Shown: positions 34,273 to 43,286 of the stretch, in pieces
How the letters are laid out: each line of letters starts with the position of its first letter
How positions within the stretch are numbered: position 1 is the first letter of the stretch
Origin: Sphingobium terrigena
GTDB taxonomy: Bacteria > Pseudomonadota > Alphaproteobacteria > Sphingomonadales > Sphingomonadaceae
Reading direction: 5' to 3'
NCBI RefSeq assembly: GCF_003591655.1
Contig: NZ_QVRA01000003.1
Coordinates: forward strand, 1,139 to 65,138
DNA: 64,000 bases
The notes under the pieces: model-generated
Databases searched by the model: none
Told to the model about the DNA's origin: nothing
The model's input: only the letters and a program-made list of their open reading frames with translations
Made by a program: the position numbers and the translations under genes

Positions 34273-34280
34273 GACTTAAG

Positions 34281-35486
34281 ATGCTAGGCACCACCATCAT
34301 CCTCGCCTTCCGCGCGATCAACCGGCACAAGCTGCGCAGTTTCCTGACCACGCTGGGCATCATCATCGGCGTGGCCGCGGTCGTCACCATGGTGACGCTG
34401 GGCAATGGTGCCACCGCAGCGGTGCGGGAACAGATTAGTTCGCTCGGCGCCAACGTGCTGCAATTGCGCCCCGGTCAGGGCTTTGGCCGTGGCGGCGGCG
34501 GGCCGCGTCCGCCCGATTTCAAACCGGCGGATCTGACTGCGATCCAGAACCAGCTGACCGGCGTGCGCGCTGTCGCGCCCATGGCCCAGTCCAGCGGCAC
34601 CGCCATTTATGAAGGCAATAACTGGTCCACCACCGTCTATGGCACCACGGCTTCCTATTTCGAGGTGCAAAGCTGGAAGGTCACCAGCGGTCGGCTGTTC
34701 ATGCCCGAAGAGGAAGAGTCCGGTCGCCCGGTCTGCATCATCGGCAATACCGTCCGCACCAACCTGTTCCAGGGCGGCGACCCGATCGGCCAGCGGATGC
34801 GGATCAAAGGCGTGTCCTGTCAGGTGATCGGCGCGCTGGCGACGCGGGGCCAGGGCGGCTTTGGCGATCAGGATGACGTCGTCGTCATGCCGATCAAATT
34901 CGTCCAGCGCCGCTTCACCGGCAATCGCGATATCAGCCAGATCATGATTGCGGTGGACGACGCCTATGACACGTCGACCGTGCAGCAAAGCCTGGAAGAT
35001 CTGATGCGCGAACGCCGCCAGATCAAAGCCGGGGGCGAAGATAATTTCAACATATTCGACACCAAGCAGATCAGCGACACGCTGACCGGCACCACCACCA
35101 TCCTGACGCAAATCGTCGGGGCGGTTGCGGCAATCTCCCTGCTGGTCGGCGGCATCGGCATCATGAACATCATGCTGGTGTCGGTGACCGAGCGCACGCG
35201 GGAGATCGGCATCCGCCTCGCCATCGGCGCGGTCGCGGGCGAAGTGCTGATGCAGTTTCTGGTCGAGGCGATCGTGCTGTCCTGCCTGGGCGGGGTCATC
35301 GGCCTGCTGATCGCCCTCGTCGCCTCCTGGGCCATAGCCCCACTGATGCAGGTGCCCTTTATCTTCGACCTGAAGGTCAATCTGATCGCCTTTTTCTTTT
35401 CCGCCGTCATCGGCGTCGTGTTCGGCTATTTCCCGGCCCGCCGCGCCGCCGCGCTCAACCCCATCGACGCGCTGCGCCACGAATAA
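34281..35486 (+). CDS. MacB-type ABC transporter permease (FtsX-like)
   Basis: A 401-residue permease. A first membrane helix (about 20-42, LTTLGIIIGVAAVVTMVTLG) is followed by a periplasmic MacB core domain and three C-terminal helices ending YFPARRAAALNPIDALRHE, the family's standard end. A Gly-rich insert lies near residue 70 (GFGRGGGGPRPP). With the ATPase, adaptor and lipoprotein channel it would form a complete tripartite pump for an unknown peptide, lipid or macrolide-like substrate. Confidence 0.93.
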   Translation: MLGTTIILAFRAINRHKLRSFLTTLGIIIGVAAVVTMVTLGNGATAAVREQISSLGANVLQLRPGQGFGRGGGGPRPPDFKPADLTAIQNQLTGVRAVAPMAQSSGTAIYEGNNWSTTVYGTTASYFEVQSWKVTSGRLFMPEEEESGRPVCIIGNTVRTNLFQGGDPIGQRMRIKGVSCQVIGALATRGQGGFGDQDDVVVMPIKFVQRRFTGNRDISQIMIAVDDAYDTSTVQQSLEDLMRERRQIKAGGEDNFNIFDTKQISDTLTGTTTILTQIVGAVAAISLLVGGIGIMNIMLVSVTERTREIGIRLAIGAVAGEVLMQFLVEAIVLSCLGGVIGLLIALVASWAIAPLMQVPFIFDLKVNLIAFFFSAVIGVVFGYFPARRAAALNPIDALRHE

Positions 35487-35684
35487 AGCAGGCTGGTCCG
35501 ATCGGTATCATCCTGACGGCGGGCGCCGAAATCGGCGAAGATGAACAGACATTCATCTTAAATCCCAATCTGTTACAATTTCCGACACTCTGTGCCCTTC
35601 CCCGACACATGGCTGCGACAAGCACCCCCTATCTCTGTTCTCGACGCCGCAGAGGGCGCCCGAAACACGGCAAAGGAGCAAGAC

Positions 35685-36089
35685 ATGTTCAAGAAAATCC
35701 TCATGGCGCTGGCCACCACCACTCTGGTCGCCAGCCCGATCATCAGCAGCCAGGCGCAGGCACAAGGCTATGGCCAGCAGCACCGTCAGGAACAGACCCG
35801 CACAGTCGTCAAGCAGAAGCCAAACGGCCGCACCGTGGTCAAGCAGCGGACGGTCGTTCGCAAGGATGTGCGCAACAATCGCTATGCCGCGTCGAACCAC
35901 CGCTGGGCCAAGGGACAGCGCTTCGACCGTCGCCAGGCAAGCAATTATCGCGTCATCAACAATTATCGCGGCTATCGCCTGAACGCCCCGCCGCGCGGCT
36001 ATCAGTGGGTCCAGTCGGGTAATGACGCGGTGCTGATCGCCATCACCAGCGGCATCATCGGCGCGGTCATCGGCGGCGCGCTCCGCTGA
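35685..36089 (+). CDS. RcnB-family periplasmic protein
   Basis: A 134-residue protein with a signal peptide ending SQAQA-QG. After a basic, Gln/Arg-rich region, the RcnB-type core is recognisable in YRVINNYRGYRLNAPPRGYQWVQSGNDAVLIAITSGII by its order of aromatic residues. RcnB in E. coli is a periplasmic factor in nickel/cobalt homeostasis; here the role is inferred only from family. The ATG at 35685 follows AAAGGAG. The C-terminus is a glycine-containing hydrophobic segment. Confidence 0.8.
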   Translation: MFKKILMALATTTLVASPIISSQAQAQGYGQQHRQEQTRTVVKQKPNGRTVVKQRTVVRKDVRNNRYAASNHRWAKGQRFDRRQASNYRVINNYRGYRLNAPPRGYQWVQSGNDAVLIAITSGIIGAVIGGALR

Positions 36090-36097
36090 GGCAGACT

Positions 36098-36131
36098 GAA
36101 GCGCCGGGGGTTCTCCACCCTCCGGCGCTTC
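36098..36131. terminator. Hairpin between convergent RcnB-like and GntP genes
   Basis: GAAGCGCCGG (36098-36107) and CCGGCGCTTC (36122-36131) form a perfect 10-bp stem, suitable as a shared terminator for the two convergent genes, which end at 36089 and 36139. Confidence 0.6.
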
Positions 36132-36138
36132 GTCGCGT

Positions 36139-37539
36139 TCACACCAGACCGGTCAGATAATAGACCGCGATCACGATGAACACCGTCACCGTCTTGATCA
36201 AAGTCAGTGCGAAAATATCCTTATAGGCCTGCCGATGGGTCAGGCCCGTCACCGCCAGCAGGGTGATAACCGCGCCATTATGCGGCAGGCTGTCCATGCC
36301 GCCCGACGCCATCGACGCGACCCGGTGCAGCACCTCGCGCGATATGCCCGCTGCATCGCCCGCCGCGATGAACTGGTCCGCCATCGCCGCCAGCGCGATC
36401 GACAGCCCGCCAGAAGCGGACCCGGTAATCCCTGCCAGCGATGTGACGGTAATCGCTTCATTGACCAGCGGATCGGGGATCGCGCGCAGCGCTTCCTTGA
36501 CGATCAGAAAGCCGGGCAGTGCCGCGATCACCGCGCCAAAGCCATATTCCACCGCCGTATTCATCCCCGCCAGCAATGCGCCGCCGACCGCCGCCTTCGA
36601 TCCTTCGGCAAAGCGTTTCGCGACGGTCCGATAGGCAAATAGCAATATCGTCGCGATGCCCAGCAACAGCGCGCCCTCGACCGCCCAGAGCGCCGACACC
36701 TGCGCCACCTTGACGTCGACCGGTTCCGCCATGCCCACCAGCGACAAGTTGACGACATCGCCGCTTACCCAGCGCGGGATCGCCATCGTCAGCAGCAGAT
36801 TGCCAACGCCCACCACCAGCAAGGGCAACAGCGCCACCAGCGGATGCACCTTTGCCGCGGCATCCACAGGCTCCGGCTCGTTCACCAGCGTTTCCGGCGC
36901 GCCATAGCCCTCGCCCGCCGCCATCATCACGCGCCGCCGCCAGCCCAGATAAGCCAGCCCCATCGCCGCGATACAGGCAGAACCGATCAGCCCCAGAACC
37001 GGCGCGGCCCAGGCCGTGGTGCCAAAAAAGCTGGTCGGGATGATATTCTGGATCTGCGGCGTGCCGGGCAGCGCATCCATGGTGAAGGTGATCGCGCCCA
37101 GCCCGATCGTCGCGGGGACCAGTCGTTTGGGAATGTCGGCGCGGCGAAACATCTCGGCAGCGAAGGGATATACGGCGAACACCGCGACGAACACCGACAC
37201 GCCGCCGTAGGTCAGCAGTGCCGTCACCGCCATGATCGCCGGGATTGCCCGCCCTGCGCCCACAATGCCGATCACCGCCGTCACGATCGCACGGGAAAAG
37301 CCGGAAATCTCCACCAGCTTGCCAAACAGCGCGCCCAGCAGGAACACCGGGAAATAGAGTTTGAGGAAACTCCCCACCTTCTCCATGAACAGGCCCGAAA
37401 AGGCCGCCGGGACCGCGGCAGGATCAGTCAGCAACACCGCCAGCATCGCCAGCAACGGCGCCATGATGATGACGCTCATGCCGCGATAGGCCGCGATCAT
37501 CAGCAGGATCAGGGATAATGCTGCAATACCGACTGCCAT
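36139..37539 (-). CDS. GntP-family permease (gluconate/organic acid:H+ symporter)
   Basis: A 466-residue membrane protein of the GntP family with about 12 helices. Distinctive pieces are LTYGGVSVFVAVFAVYPFAAEMFR, the ALPGTPQIQNIIPTSFFGTT loop and GSASGGLSIALAAM with MDSLPHNGAVITLLAV. Close annotated relatives take up gluconate, glycerate or hydroxybutyrate; the substrate here is open. The ATG at 37539 is chosen because the longer frame runs through a repeat element. Confidence 0.88.
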   Translation of the reverse strand: MAVGIAALSLILLMIAAYRGMSVIIMAPLLAMLAVLLTDPAAVPAAFSGLFMEKVGSFLKLYFPVFLLGALFGKLVEISGFSRAIVTAVIGIVGAGRAIPAIMAVTALLTYGGVSVFVAVFAVYPFAAEMFRRADIPKRLVPATIGLGAITFTMDALPGTPQIQNIIPTSFFGTTAWAAPVLGLIGSACIAAMGLAYLGWRRRVMMAAGEGYGAPETLVNEPEPVDAAAKVHPLVALLPLLVVGVGNLLLTMAIPRWVSGDVVNLSLVGMAEPVDVKVAQVSALWAVEGALLLGIATILLFAYRTVAKRFAEGSKAAVGGALLAGMNTAVEYGFGAVIAALPGFLIVKEALRAIPDPLVNEAITVTSLAGITGSASGGLSIALAAMADQFIAAGDAAGISREVLHRVASMASGGMDSLPHNGAVITLLAVTGLTHRQAYKDIFALTLIKTVTVFIVIAVYYLTGLV

Positions 37540-37556
37540 ATATCCGCTCCCCAAAT

Positions 37557-37703
37557 CCGTTCGCGCTGAGCCCTTCGACTGCCTGCCAAGGCAGGCGCTC
37601 AGGATGAACTTCACCAGAGGTGAAGTCGAAGCGCTCCGCTGAACGCAGTGAAGCGCCTTCGCTCCGCTCAGGCAAGGGCTTCGACTTCGCTCAGCCCGAA
37701 CGG
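37557..37703. repeat. Intergenic inverted-repeat element (CCGTTCG..CGAACGG type)
   Basis: It opens CCGTTCGCGCTGAGCCC and closes CTTCGCTCAGCCCGAACGG, with internal GAAGTCGAAG/CTTCGACTTC arms. The same class occurs at 62789-62887, and related shorter ones at 50576 and 56055. It lies between the divergent GntP and rpsF genes, so it sits in a promoter region. Confidence 0.7.
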
Positions 37704-37874
37704 ATGGATTTACTTCGCACGCTCTTGCCTTTCCCCCGCCTTTCCCCCATAGGCGCGCCTTCGCATCGGGCCAGAGGTGACTCGGCACGCTTGCGGAGCA
37801 TGTTAAGACGACAGCCGGAGGGGCGTTCCACATGGGGTGGGCGTCAGCAATCGGCCAACAGAGAAGGTATCATC

Positions 37875-38315
37875 ATGGCTCTTTACGAGCATGTGTTCCT
37901 TGCGCGCCAGGATCTGGCACAGGCGCAGGTGGACGCCCTGGCGGAAAACGCCACCAAGATCGTGGAAGACAATAACGGCAAGGTGACCAAGGTCGAGACC
38001 TGGGGCCTGCGTTCGCTCGCCTACAAGATCGCCAAGAACCGCAAGGCGCACTATGTGATGCTGAACATCGACGCCCCCGGCGGCGTGATCGCGGAACTGG
38101 AGCGCCAGACCCAGATCAACGAGGACATCATCCGCTACATGACCGTCAAGGTCGATGAGCTGGAAGCTGGCCAGTCGGTCATGATGCGCAAGCAGGACCG
38201 CCCCGACCGTGGCGATCGCGGCCCCCGTGGTGACCGCGGCGATCGTGGTCCGCGCGAAGATCGCGGCGACCGTGGTGATCGTGGCCCGCGCCGCGACGAA
38301 ATCGCTGGCGAATAA
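37875..38315 (+). CDS. rpsF: Ribosomal protein S6
   Basis: A 146-residue S6. [22 protein letters not shown] through the [19 protein letters not shown] strand is the full S6 fold (about 95 residues). After it comes a tail of some 40 residues built of RGDRGP-type repeats ending RRDEIAGE, longer and more charged than the E. coli tail. The ATG at 37875 was chosen for the canonical start. It is the first gene of the rpsF-rpsR-rplI operon. Confidence 0.97.
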   Translation: MALYEHVFLARQDLAQAQVDALAENATKIVEDNNGKVTKVETWGLRSLAYKIAKNRKAHYVMLNIDAPGGVIAELERQTQINEDIIRYMTVKVDELEAGQSVMMRKQDRPDRGDRGPRGDRGDRGPREDRGDRGDRGPRRDEIAGE

Positions 38316-38329
38316 GGAGACACAAGATC

Positions 38330-38554
38330 ATGGCACGCCCATTTTTCCGCCGCCGCAAGAGCTGCCCCTTCGCCGCCAAGGATGCGCCGAAGATCGATTA
38401 TAAGGATGTCCGTCTGCTTCAGGGCTTCGTGTCCGAACGCGGCAAGATCGTCCCCAGCCGCATCACCGCCGTTTCTGCCAAGAAGCAGCGCGAACTGTCG
38501 CAGGCGATCAAGCGCGCCCGTCATCTGGGCCTGCTGCCCTACATCGTGAAGTAA
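38330..38554 (+). CDS. rpsR: Ribosomal protein S18
   Basis: A 74-residue S18, with [11 protein letters not shown] at the start and [42 protein letters not shown]-type core in order. It binds S6 on the 30S platform. It lies 14 bp after rpsF. Confidence 0.98.
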   Translation: MARPFFRRRKSCPFAAKDAPKIDYKDVRLLQGFVSERGKIVPSRITAVSAKKQRELSQAIKRARHLGLLPYIVK

Positions 38555-38567
38555 GGGAGTAAGCCCC

Positions 38568-39164
38568 ATGGAAATCATTCTGCTCGAACGTATCGAGAAG
38601 CTCGGCGCCATTGGCGACATCGTGACCGTCAAGGACGGCTACGCCCGTAACTTCCTGCTGCCGAACAAGAAGGCGCTGCGCTCCAACAACGCCAATAAAA
38701 AGGTGTTCGAGGCCAACCGCGCCAAGATCGAGGCCGACAACGCCGCTCGCCGTTCGGATGCCGAAGCGGCCGCCGACAGCGTCAACGGCACGCAGATCGT
38801 CCTGATCCGCCAGTCGTCCAACGCTGGCGCGCTCTATGGTTCGGTCGCGGTTCGCGACATCATCGAAGCGCTGCAGGCGCAGGGCGTCACTATCGTCACC
38901 AAGGCGATGGTCGTTCTGGAACGCCCGATCAAGACGCTCGGCGTGTTCGACGTCAAGGTCGCGCTGCACCCCGAAGTCGCCGTCACCATCAAGGTGAACG
39001 TGGCTCGCTCGCCTGAAGAGGCTGAACTGCAAAGCCAGGGCGTCGACGTCATGGCCGACCTGTTCGAAAAGGACGAAGCCGGCTTCACCGAAGACTATGA
39101 TCCCAACGCAGAACCCGGCGATCTCGCCGCGTTCACCGAAGAAGCCCCGGCCGAAGAGGCCTGA
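38568..39164 (+). CDS. rplI: Ribosomal protein L9
   Basis: A 198-residue L9. The N-terminal domain MEIILLERIEKLGAIGDIV and VKDGYARNFLLP is canonical, followed by the long connecting helix and the C-terminal domain. An acidic extension of roughly 40 residues (GFTEDYDPNAEPGDLAAFTEE region) goes beyond the usual 150-residue length, as in other sphingomonads. Last gene of the operon. Confidence 0.97.
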   Translation: MEIILLERIEKLGAIGDIVTVKDGYARNFLLPNKKALRSNNANKKVFEANRAKIEADNAARRSDAEAAADSVNGTQIVLIRQSSNAGALYGSVAVRDIIEALQAQGVTIVTKAMVVLERPIKTLGVFDVKVALHPEVAVTIKVNVARSPEEAELQSQGVDVMADLFEKDEAGFTEDYDPNAEPGDLAAFTEEAPAEEA

Positions 39165-39190
39165 GCTTTTCCGTCAGGACCAAACAGAAA

Positions 39191-39217
39191 AGCCGCCCCG
39201 CAACGGGCGGCTTTTTT
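39191..39217 (+). terminator. Intrinsic terminator of rpsF-rpsR-rplI
   Basis: GCCGCCC (39192-39198) and GGGCGGC (39205-39211) form a 7-bp GC stem with a 6-nt loop, followed by six T residues (39212-39217). It lies 28 bp after the rplI stop. Confidence 0.9.
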
Positions 39218-39270
39218 GTTGGGGCATGTCCGTCGCAGACCGGATATTAGTGCGATGACCGAAGCCCATC

Positions 39271-39410
39271 CTCCCCTTGTAAGGGCGGGAAATTGCATCT
39301 GACTTTTCGTTACCCCCCAACGTCATCCTGAATTTATTTCAGGATCCATCGTGCCCCAAAAACCGCGGCTGGAGATGAGAAATGGATGCTGAAATAAATT
39401 CAGCATGACG
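39271..39410. repeat. Composite intergenic repeat after rplI
   Basis: A CCTCCCCTTGTAAGGGCGGG half-element is followed by the linker TTGCATCTGACTTTTCGTTA and then by an inverted-repeat element (39320-39410) opening CGTCATCCTGAATTTATTTC and closing AATAAATTCAGCATGACGG. The same order of parts, in the opposite orientation, occurs between fabF and mltG. Confidence 0.65.
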
Positions 39411-39435
39411 GAGAGATGCCGGATTTACAGCCGCC

Positions 39436-39612
39436 TTACTCCGCCTCTTCAATCTCCGCGCCCGGTCCGTTCTTCAGCACGGATTCGATCGCGTTTTTCG
39501 CGCCCGCCTTGCTGCTATAGCCTTCGGTCCAGAAGATCGTTTCGCTATTATATTTGAACTTGGCGACAAACTCGCCAGCCTTGTTCTTCTCGATCACGAA
39601 CTTGTGCGCCAT
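39436..39612 (-). CDS. DUF1508 (YegP-like) small protein
   Basis: A 58-residue protein starting MAHKFVIEKNKAGEFVAKF, with YNSETIFWTEGYSSKAGAKN, the single DUF1508 unit as in YegP repeats. These cytoplasmic proteins have a beta-beta-beta-alpha fold and no established function. The C-terminus is acidic (GAEIEEAE). It lies 23 bp downstream of the FAD oxidoreductase gene on the same strand. Confidence 0.88.
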   Translation of the reverse strand: MAHKFVIEKNKAGEFVAKFKYNSETIFWTEGYSSKAGAKNAIESVLKNGPGAEIEEAE

Positions 39613-39635
39613 GTCATGCCTCCAGAGTCGTTTCG

Positions 39636-40739
39636 TCAGCGAAACCGGGTCGGAGAATAAGCAGCAGAGTCGATCCCCGCAACGCTTTCCGGCACAGCGT
39701 CACCCCGCACCAGAGCAGCCGCCAGCAGCGCGGCGGCAGGGGCCGTCTGGATGCCGAAACCGCCCTGCCCGGCAAACCAGAAAAAGCCGGGCGCGTCAGG
39801 ATCGAACCCATAAACGGGCGCGCGGTCGGGCGCGAAGCTGCGCAAACCGGCCCACTTATGCTCGACCCGCGCGATCGGCCAGTCGACCGCTTCCTCGAAC
39901 CGCGCAATCGCCTGCGCCACCGCCAATTCTTCAGGTGCAGCATCGCACGGGGGCGATGGCGCCTCGTCATGCGGGGTCAGCCAGATGCGGCCCTGCCCCT
40001 CCGGCTTGAAATAGAATTGCCCGGCTAGGTCCATGATCAGCGGCAAGTCGGCCGACGGCATGGATGGCACGCGCAACTGCACCACCGTGCGCCGCAGCGG
40101 GGCCATGCCGATCGGCGCAACGCCACAGGCGCGCGCGACATCATCCGCCCATGCGCCAGCCGCATTGACCAGCACAGCGCAGTCGATCACCCCGTCCGGC
40201 GTCTCGACCCGCCAGCCGCCGCCCTCTATCCGCGCGCTCAGCAACTGCGTAGCCAACCGCACCTCGCCCCCGCGCCGCCGGAACTGGCGCAAATAGGCCT
40301 GATGCAGCGCCGCCACGTCGATATCCTGACAGCTCGCCTCCATGACGCCGATGGTCCAGTCCGGCCGCAACCCCGGCACCAGCGCGGCGGGATCAACCGG
40401 CTCCAGCACCACCTTGCCCGCAAATTCCGCCATCAGCGCATCGCGATGCCTCTCATCCCCCGCCCGGCCGATATGCAGCGTGCCGCGCGGCGACAGAAAA
40501 CTGCCGTCATGAAAATCGGGGTCTGGCGCGCTCAGCAACGGCCCTGAAGCGGTGGTCAAAGGCTGCACCACCGCGCCGCCATAGCTTTCCTCCCAGAAAG
40601 CGACAGAACGCCCCGTGGCGTGATAGCCAGCGCGATCCTCCATCTCCAGCAACACGACCCGTGCATGGGCCGCCAGTTCCGCGCCCAGGCTGGCCCCGGC
40701 AATGCCGCCGCCGACAATGACAATATCGGGATGACTCAT
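39636..40739 (-). CDS. FAD-dependent amino acid oxidase/dehydrogenase (DAO family)
   Basis: A 367-residue flavoprotein. VIVGGGIAGASLGAELA (residues 6-22) binds FAD; LVNAAGAWADDVA in the middle and FFWFAGQGGFGIQTAPAAALLAA near the end are typical of DAO-family D-amino acid dehydrogenases and glycine oxidases. ATGRSVAFWEESYGG near residue 41 also fits. The substrate amine is not determined. Its ATG overlaps the stop of the alpha/beta hydrolase gene (ATGA), so the two are coupled. Confidence 0.87.
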   Translation of the reverse strand: MSHPDIVIVGGGIAGASLGAELAAHARVVLLEMEDRAGYHATGRSVAFWEESYGGAVVQPLTTASGPLLSAPDPDFHDGSFLSPRGTLHIGRAGDERHRDALMAEFAGKVVLEPVDPAALVPGLRPDWTIGVMEASCQDIDVAALHQAYLRQFRRRGGEVRLATQLLSARIEGGGWRVETPDGVIDCAVLVNAAGAWADDVARACGVAPIGMAPLRRTVVQLRVPSMPSADLPLIMDLAGQFYFKPEGQGRIWLTPHDEAPSPPCDAAPEELAVAQAIARFEEAVDWPIARVEHKWAGLRSFAPDRAPVYGFDPDAPGFFWFAGQGGFGIQTAPAAALLAAALVRGDAVPESVAGIDSAAYSPTRFR

Positions 40740-41698
40740 GCCGCCACCTCATCCAGAAAAGCGTCGATCCGGGCGAGCGCATCCAACCGGACGGGATCCA
40801 GTTCGCGCAATATCTCGTGCGCCGCCTCACGCCCGTAAATATGCAGCCGTGCGCCCGGAATCCGCGCGGCAACGCGGCGGATCGCCGGGGTGGACACCAG
40901 CTGGTCCCCACGGGTCGCCAATATCAGCAGCGGCACGGCGATGCGCGCTAGCGCATCCCGCTCCGCCAAGGCCCGTGTGGATTCCAGCGCCTGACTGACC
41001 CAGGTCCAGCTTGGCGGTCCCAGCGCGATGTCGCGGCTATGGTCGCGCCACCAAAGTTCGTCGGCATAGCGGTCCGGGTCGTGAGTCAGGCGCCTCTGCC
41101 GCATCCGCCGCTGCCGTTCCGACCCTTCCTTCTGCGTCCAGGCCTGCCGCTCACCCCGGCCCAGACACAGCATCGCGCGGGCCAGCGCGACTGCAAACCA
41201 GCGCGGCAAGGGCGCGCTATGCACGTCCAGCATCGGCGCGACCGTCACGGCAGCGTCCGGCGACGGCATCCCCTCGGCCAGCGCGCGCAGCAGCAAATGC
41301 CCGCCCATGCTGTGCGCCACCATCACATAGGGTCCGCTCCCCTCCGCGCGCCAGTCCGCCGCCAGCGCCTTCAGGTCCGCGATCCAGTCGGCAAAATCAC
41401 CGATATGCCCGGTCATCGGATCATCGGTCAGCCGCCCCGACCCGCCCTGCCCGCGCCAGTCGAATGTGGTGACTGCCCATCCGCGCTCGGCCCAATGGTG
41501 GATCACCTCCAGATATTTTTCGATCATGTCGCCGCGCCCGCCCAGCACCAGCATCCGCCCGCGCGTGCCCTCGCCCAGCTGATAGCGGCGAACCGGCCAG
41601 CCGTCGGGCGCCGTCCAATAGTCCAGCCGCCCACCCATCGGCCAGGCACGGCGGTCAAAGGACGGCGTGGTGAAAAGGGGCGAATCCATGCGGGCCAT
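40736..41698 (-). CDS. Alpha/beta hydrolase (lysophospholipase/monoacylglycerol lipase type)
   Basis: A 320-residue serine hydrolase of the Hydrolase_4 (S33) group. Nucleophile Ser130 lies in VAHSMGGH; the acid is expected in LATRGDQLVS and the catalytic His in YGREAAHEILRE. TFDWRGQGGSGR is typical of lysophospholipase L2-like enzymes. Starts at 41734, 41698 and 41689 are all possible; 41698 is used because 41734 would leave 5 bp to the divergent cpaA start. Confidence 0.85.
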   Translation of the reverse strand: MARMDSPLFTTPSFDRRAWPMGGRLDYWTAPDGWPVRRYQLGEGTRGRMLVLGGRGDMIEKYLEVIHHWAERGWAVTTFDWRGQGGSGRLTDDPMTGHIGDFADWIADLKALAADWRAEGSGPYVMVAHSMGGHLLLRALAEGMPSPDAAVTVAPMLDVHSAPLPRWFAVALARAMLCLGRGERQAWTQKEGSERQRRMRQRRLTHDPDRYADELWWRDHSRDIALGPPSWTWVSQALESTRALAERDALARIAVPLLILATRGDQLVSTPAIRRVAARIPGARLHIYGREAAHEILRELDPVRLDALARIDAFLDEVAA

Positions 41699-41739
41699 GG
41701 TTACGGTTTGGTAAGCCATCGGGTCTAGGGTCAAATCCC

Positions 41740-42204
41740 ATGACGGGGGAATATTTCAAAATCGTGCTGCTCTGCGCCCTTGGCGCACTGCTGATCGCGG
41801 CGGCGATCACCGATTTGCGTGCGCGCATCATCTCCAACCGGCTCAATCTGGCGGTCGCGCTGCTCGCCCCGCTCTGGTGGCTGGCCAATGGCTATGCGCT
41901 GTGGCCCGACATGGCGGTGCAACTGCTGGTCGGGGCGGCGATCTTCACCCTGTTTGCCGCGCTGTTCGCGCTGGGCATGATGGGCGGCGGCGACGTCAAG
42001 CTGCTCACTGCACTGGCGCTATGGTTTCCGTGGCAGGCCGTATTGTCGCTGGTCGTGCTGATGGCGCTGCTGGGTGGCGTGGTCACGCTGGTCACGGTCA
42101 TCCACCACCGCATGACCCGTCGGCTGGGGCAGCCGGAAATCCCCTATGGCGTAGCGATTTCGCTCGCGGCGCTGTGGCTGCTGCCGTGGCCAACGATATC
42201 TTAA
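41740..42204 (+). CDS. cpaA: Prepilin peptidase of the tad/cpa system
   Basis: A 154-residue integral membrane aspartic protease with the two active-site aspartates in AAAITDLRARIISN and MGGGDVKLLTALALW. It lacks the N-terminal methylase domain, as TadV/CpaA enzymes do. It would process Flp pilin and pseudopilins, but no flp gene is found next to it. First gene of the cpaA-cpaB-cpaC-cpaD-cpaE-tadB-tadC cluster. Confidence 0.92.
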   Translation: MTGEYFKIVLLCALGALLIAAAITDLRARIISNRLNLAVALLAPLWWLANGYALWPDMAVQLLVGAAIFTLFAALFALGMMGGGDVKLLTALALWFPWQAVLSLVVLMALLGGVVTLVTVIHHRMTRRLGQPEIPYGVAISLAALWLLPWPTIS

Positions 42205-42268
42205 CCAATTTACGTGATGAGTGAAGCACTGGGGGCAGTGCACCCACTAAAGGGAGGCGAATTTCGTC

Positions 42269-43285
42269 ATGGATGCCAAGAAAATCGTGCTGCTGGTTGG
42301 AGCGCTTATCATAGCGGTCACTACAGCCTTGCTTGCGCGCAGCATGTTAAGCTCATCCAGCGCACCGCAGGTCAATGCCGCGTCGATGCCGACGGAAGCC
42401 GACCAGCCCCATGTGCTGGTCGCGACCAAGGCACTGCCGGTCGGCACCATCCTGGACGCGGAAAGCTTCCGCTTCCAGCCCTGGCCCAAGGATCTGATCG
42501 AACAGGCCTATTATCTTAAAGGTCAGGCTGACCCGATTAAGCTGGCAGGCAGCGTCGTACGCACCGCCATCTCGGCCGGACAGCCGCTGACCCAGGGTGG
42601 TCTGGTCAAGCCCGGCGATCGCGGCTTCCTGGCTGCGGCGCTAGGCGCTGGTATGCGGGCGGTCACCGTCCCTGTTTCGGCGCAAAGCTCGGTCGCAGGC
42701 TTCGTCTTTCCCGGCGACCGCATTGACCTGGTCCTGACGCAGAGCGTGGCGGGCGGCGGCGATGGCGAGGCGCTCAAAGTCTCCGAAACCATCCTGCGCA
42801 ACCTGCGCGTCCTTGCCACCGACCAGCGCATGGATGCGATGGGCGCGGACGGCAAGCCTGAAGTGCGCACCTATTCCAACGTCACCATCGAAGTGACGCC
42901 CAAAATCGCGGAAAAGATCGCGGTTGCCCAGACCATCGGCTCGCTGTCGATGTCGCTGCGCTCGATCGCCGATACCGCGTCGGACCTCGACGCCGCCATT
43001 GCCGGCGCTGACGTTGACCTGCCCGATGGTGCCAGCCCGAACGCGGAAAAGGCGATCATCGCCAAGATCGCGTCGCGCCCGGTCGATCGCGGCTCCACCT
43101 ATTCGACCGGTGCGGACGTGTCGCGCTACCAGCGCAGCTCGGTCCCGGCCAAGGCCGAAAACCAGGGCGGCCCGATGATGGCTGGCACTGGTGCCCAGAT
43201 CACTGCGCCGGTCGCCATCAGAGGCCCGGTCATCCGCGTGGCCCGCGGCACCAGCGTGACCGAAGTTCCGGTCGGGGGGAAGTAA
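42269..43285 (+). CDS. cpaB: Tad pilus assembly protein CpaB/RcpC
   Basis: A 338-residue protein with an N-terminal membrane anchor (VLLVGALIIAVTTALLA, residues about 5-22) and a SAF domain (VLVATKALPVGTILDAESF), followed by the RcpC domain with VSAQSSVAGFVFPGDRIDLVL. It connects the secretin to the inner-membrane parts of the machine. It ends 1 bp before the cpaC start. Confidence 0.93.
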   Translation: MDAKKIVLLVGALIIAVTTALLARSMLSSSSAPQVNAASMPTEADQPHVLVATKALPVGTILDAESFRFQPWPKDLIEQAYYLKGQADPIKLAGSVVRTAISAGQPLTQGGLVKPGDRGFLAAALGAGMRAVTVPVSAQSSVAGFVFPGDRIDLVLTQSVAGGGDGEALKVSETILRNLRVLATDQRMDAMGADGKPEVRTYSNVTIEVTPKIAEKIAVAQTIGSLSMSLRSIADTASDLDAAIAGADVDLPDGASPNAEKAIIAKIASRPVDRGSTYSTGADVSRYQRSSVPAKAENQGGPMMAGTGAQITAPVAIRGPVIRVARGTSVTEVPVGGK

Positions 43286-43286
43286 G

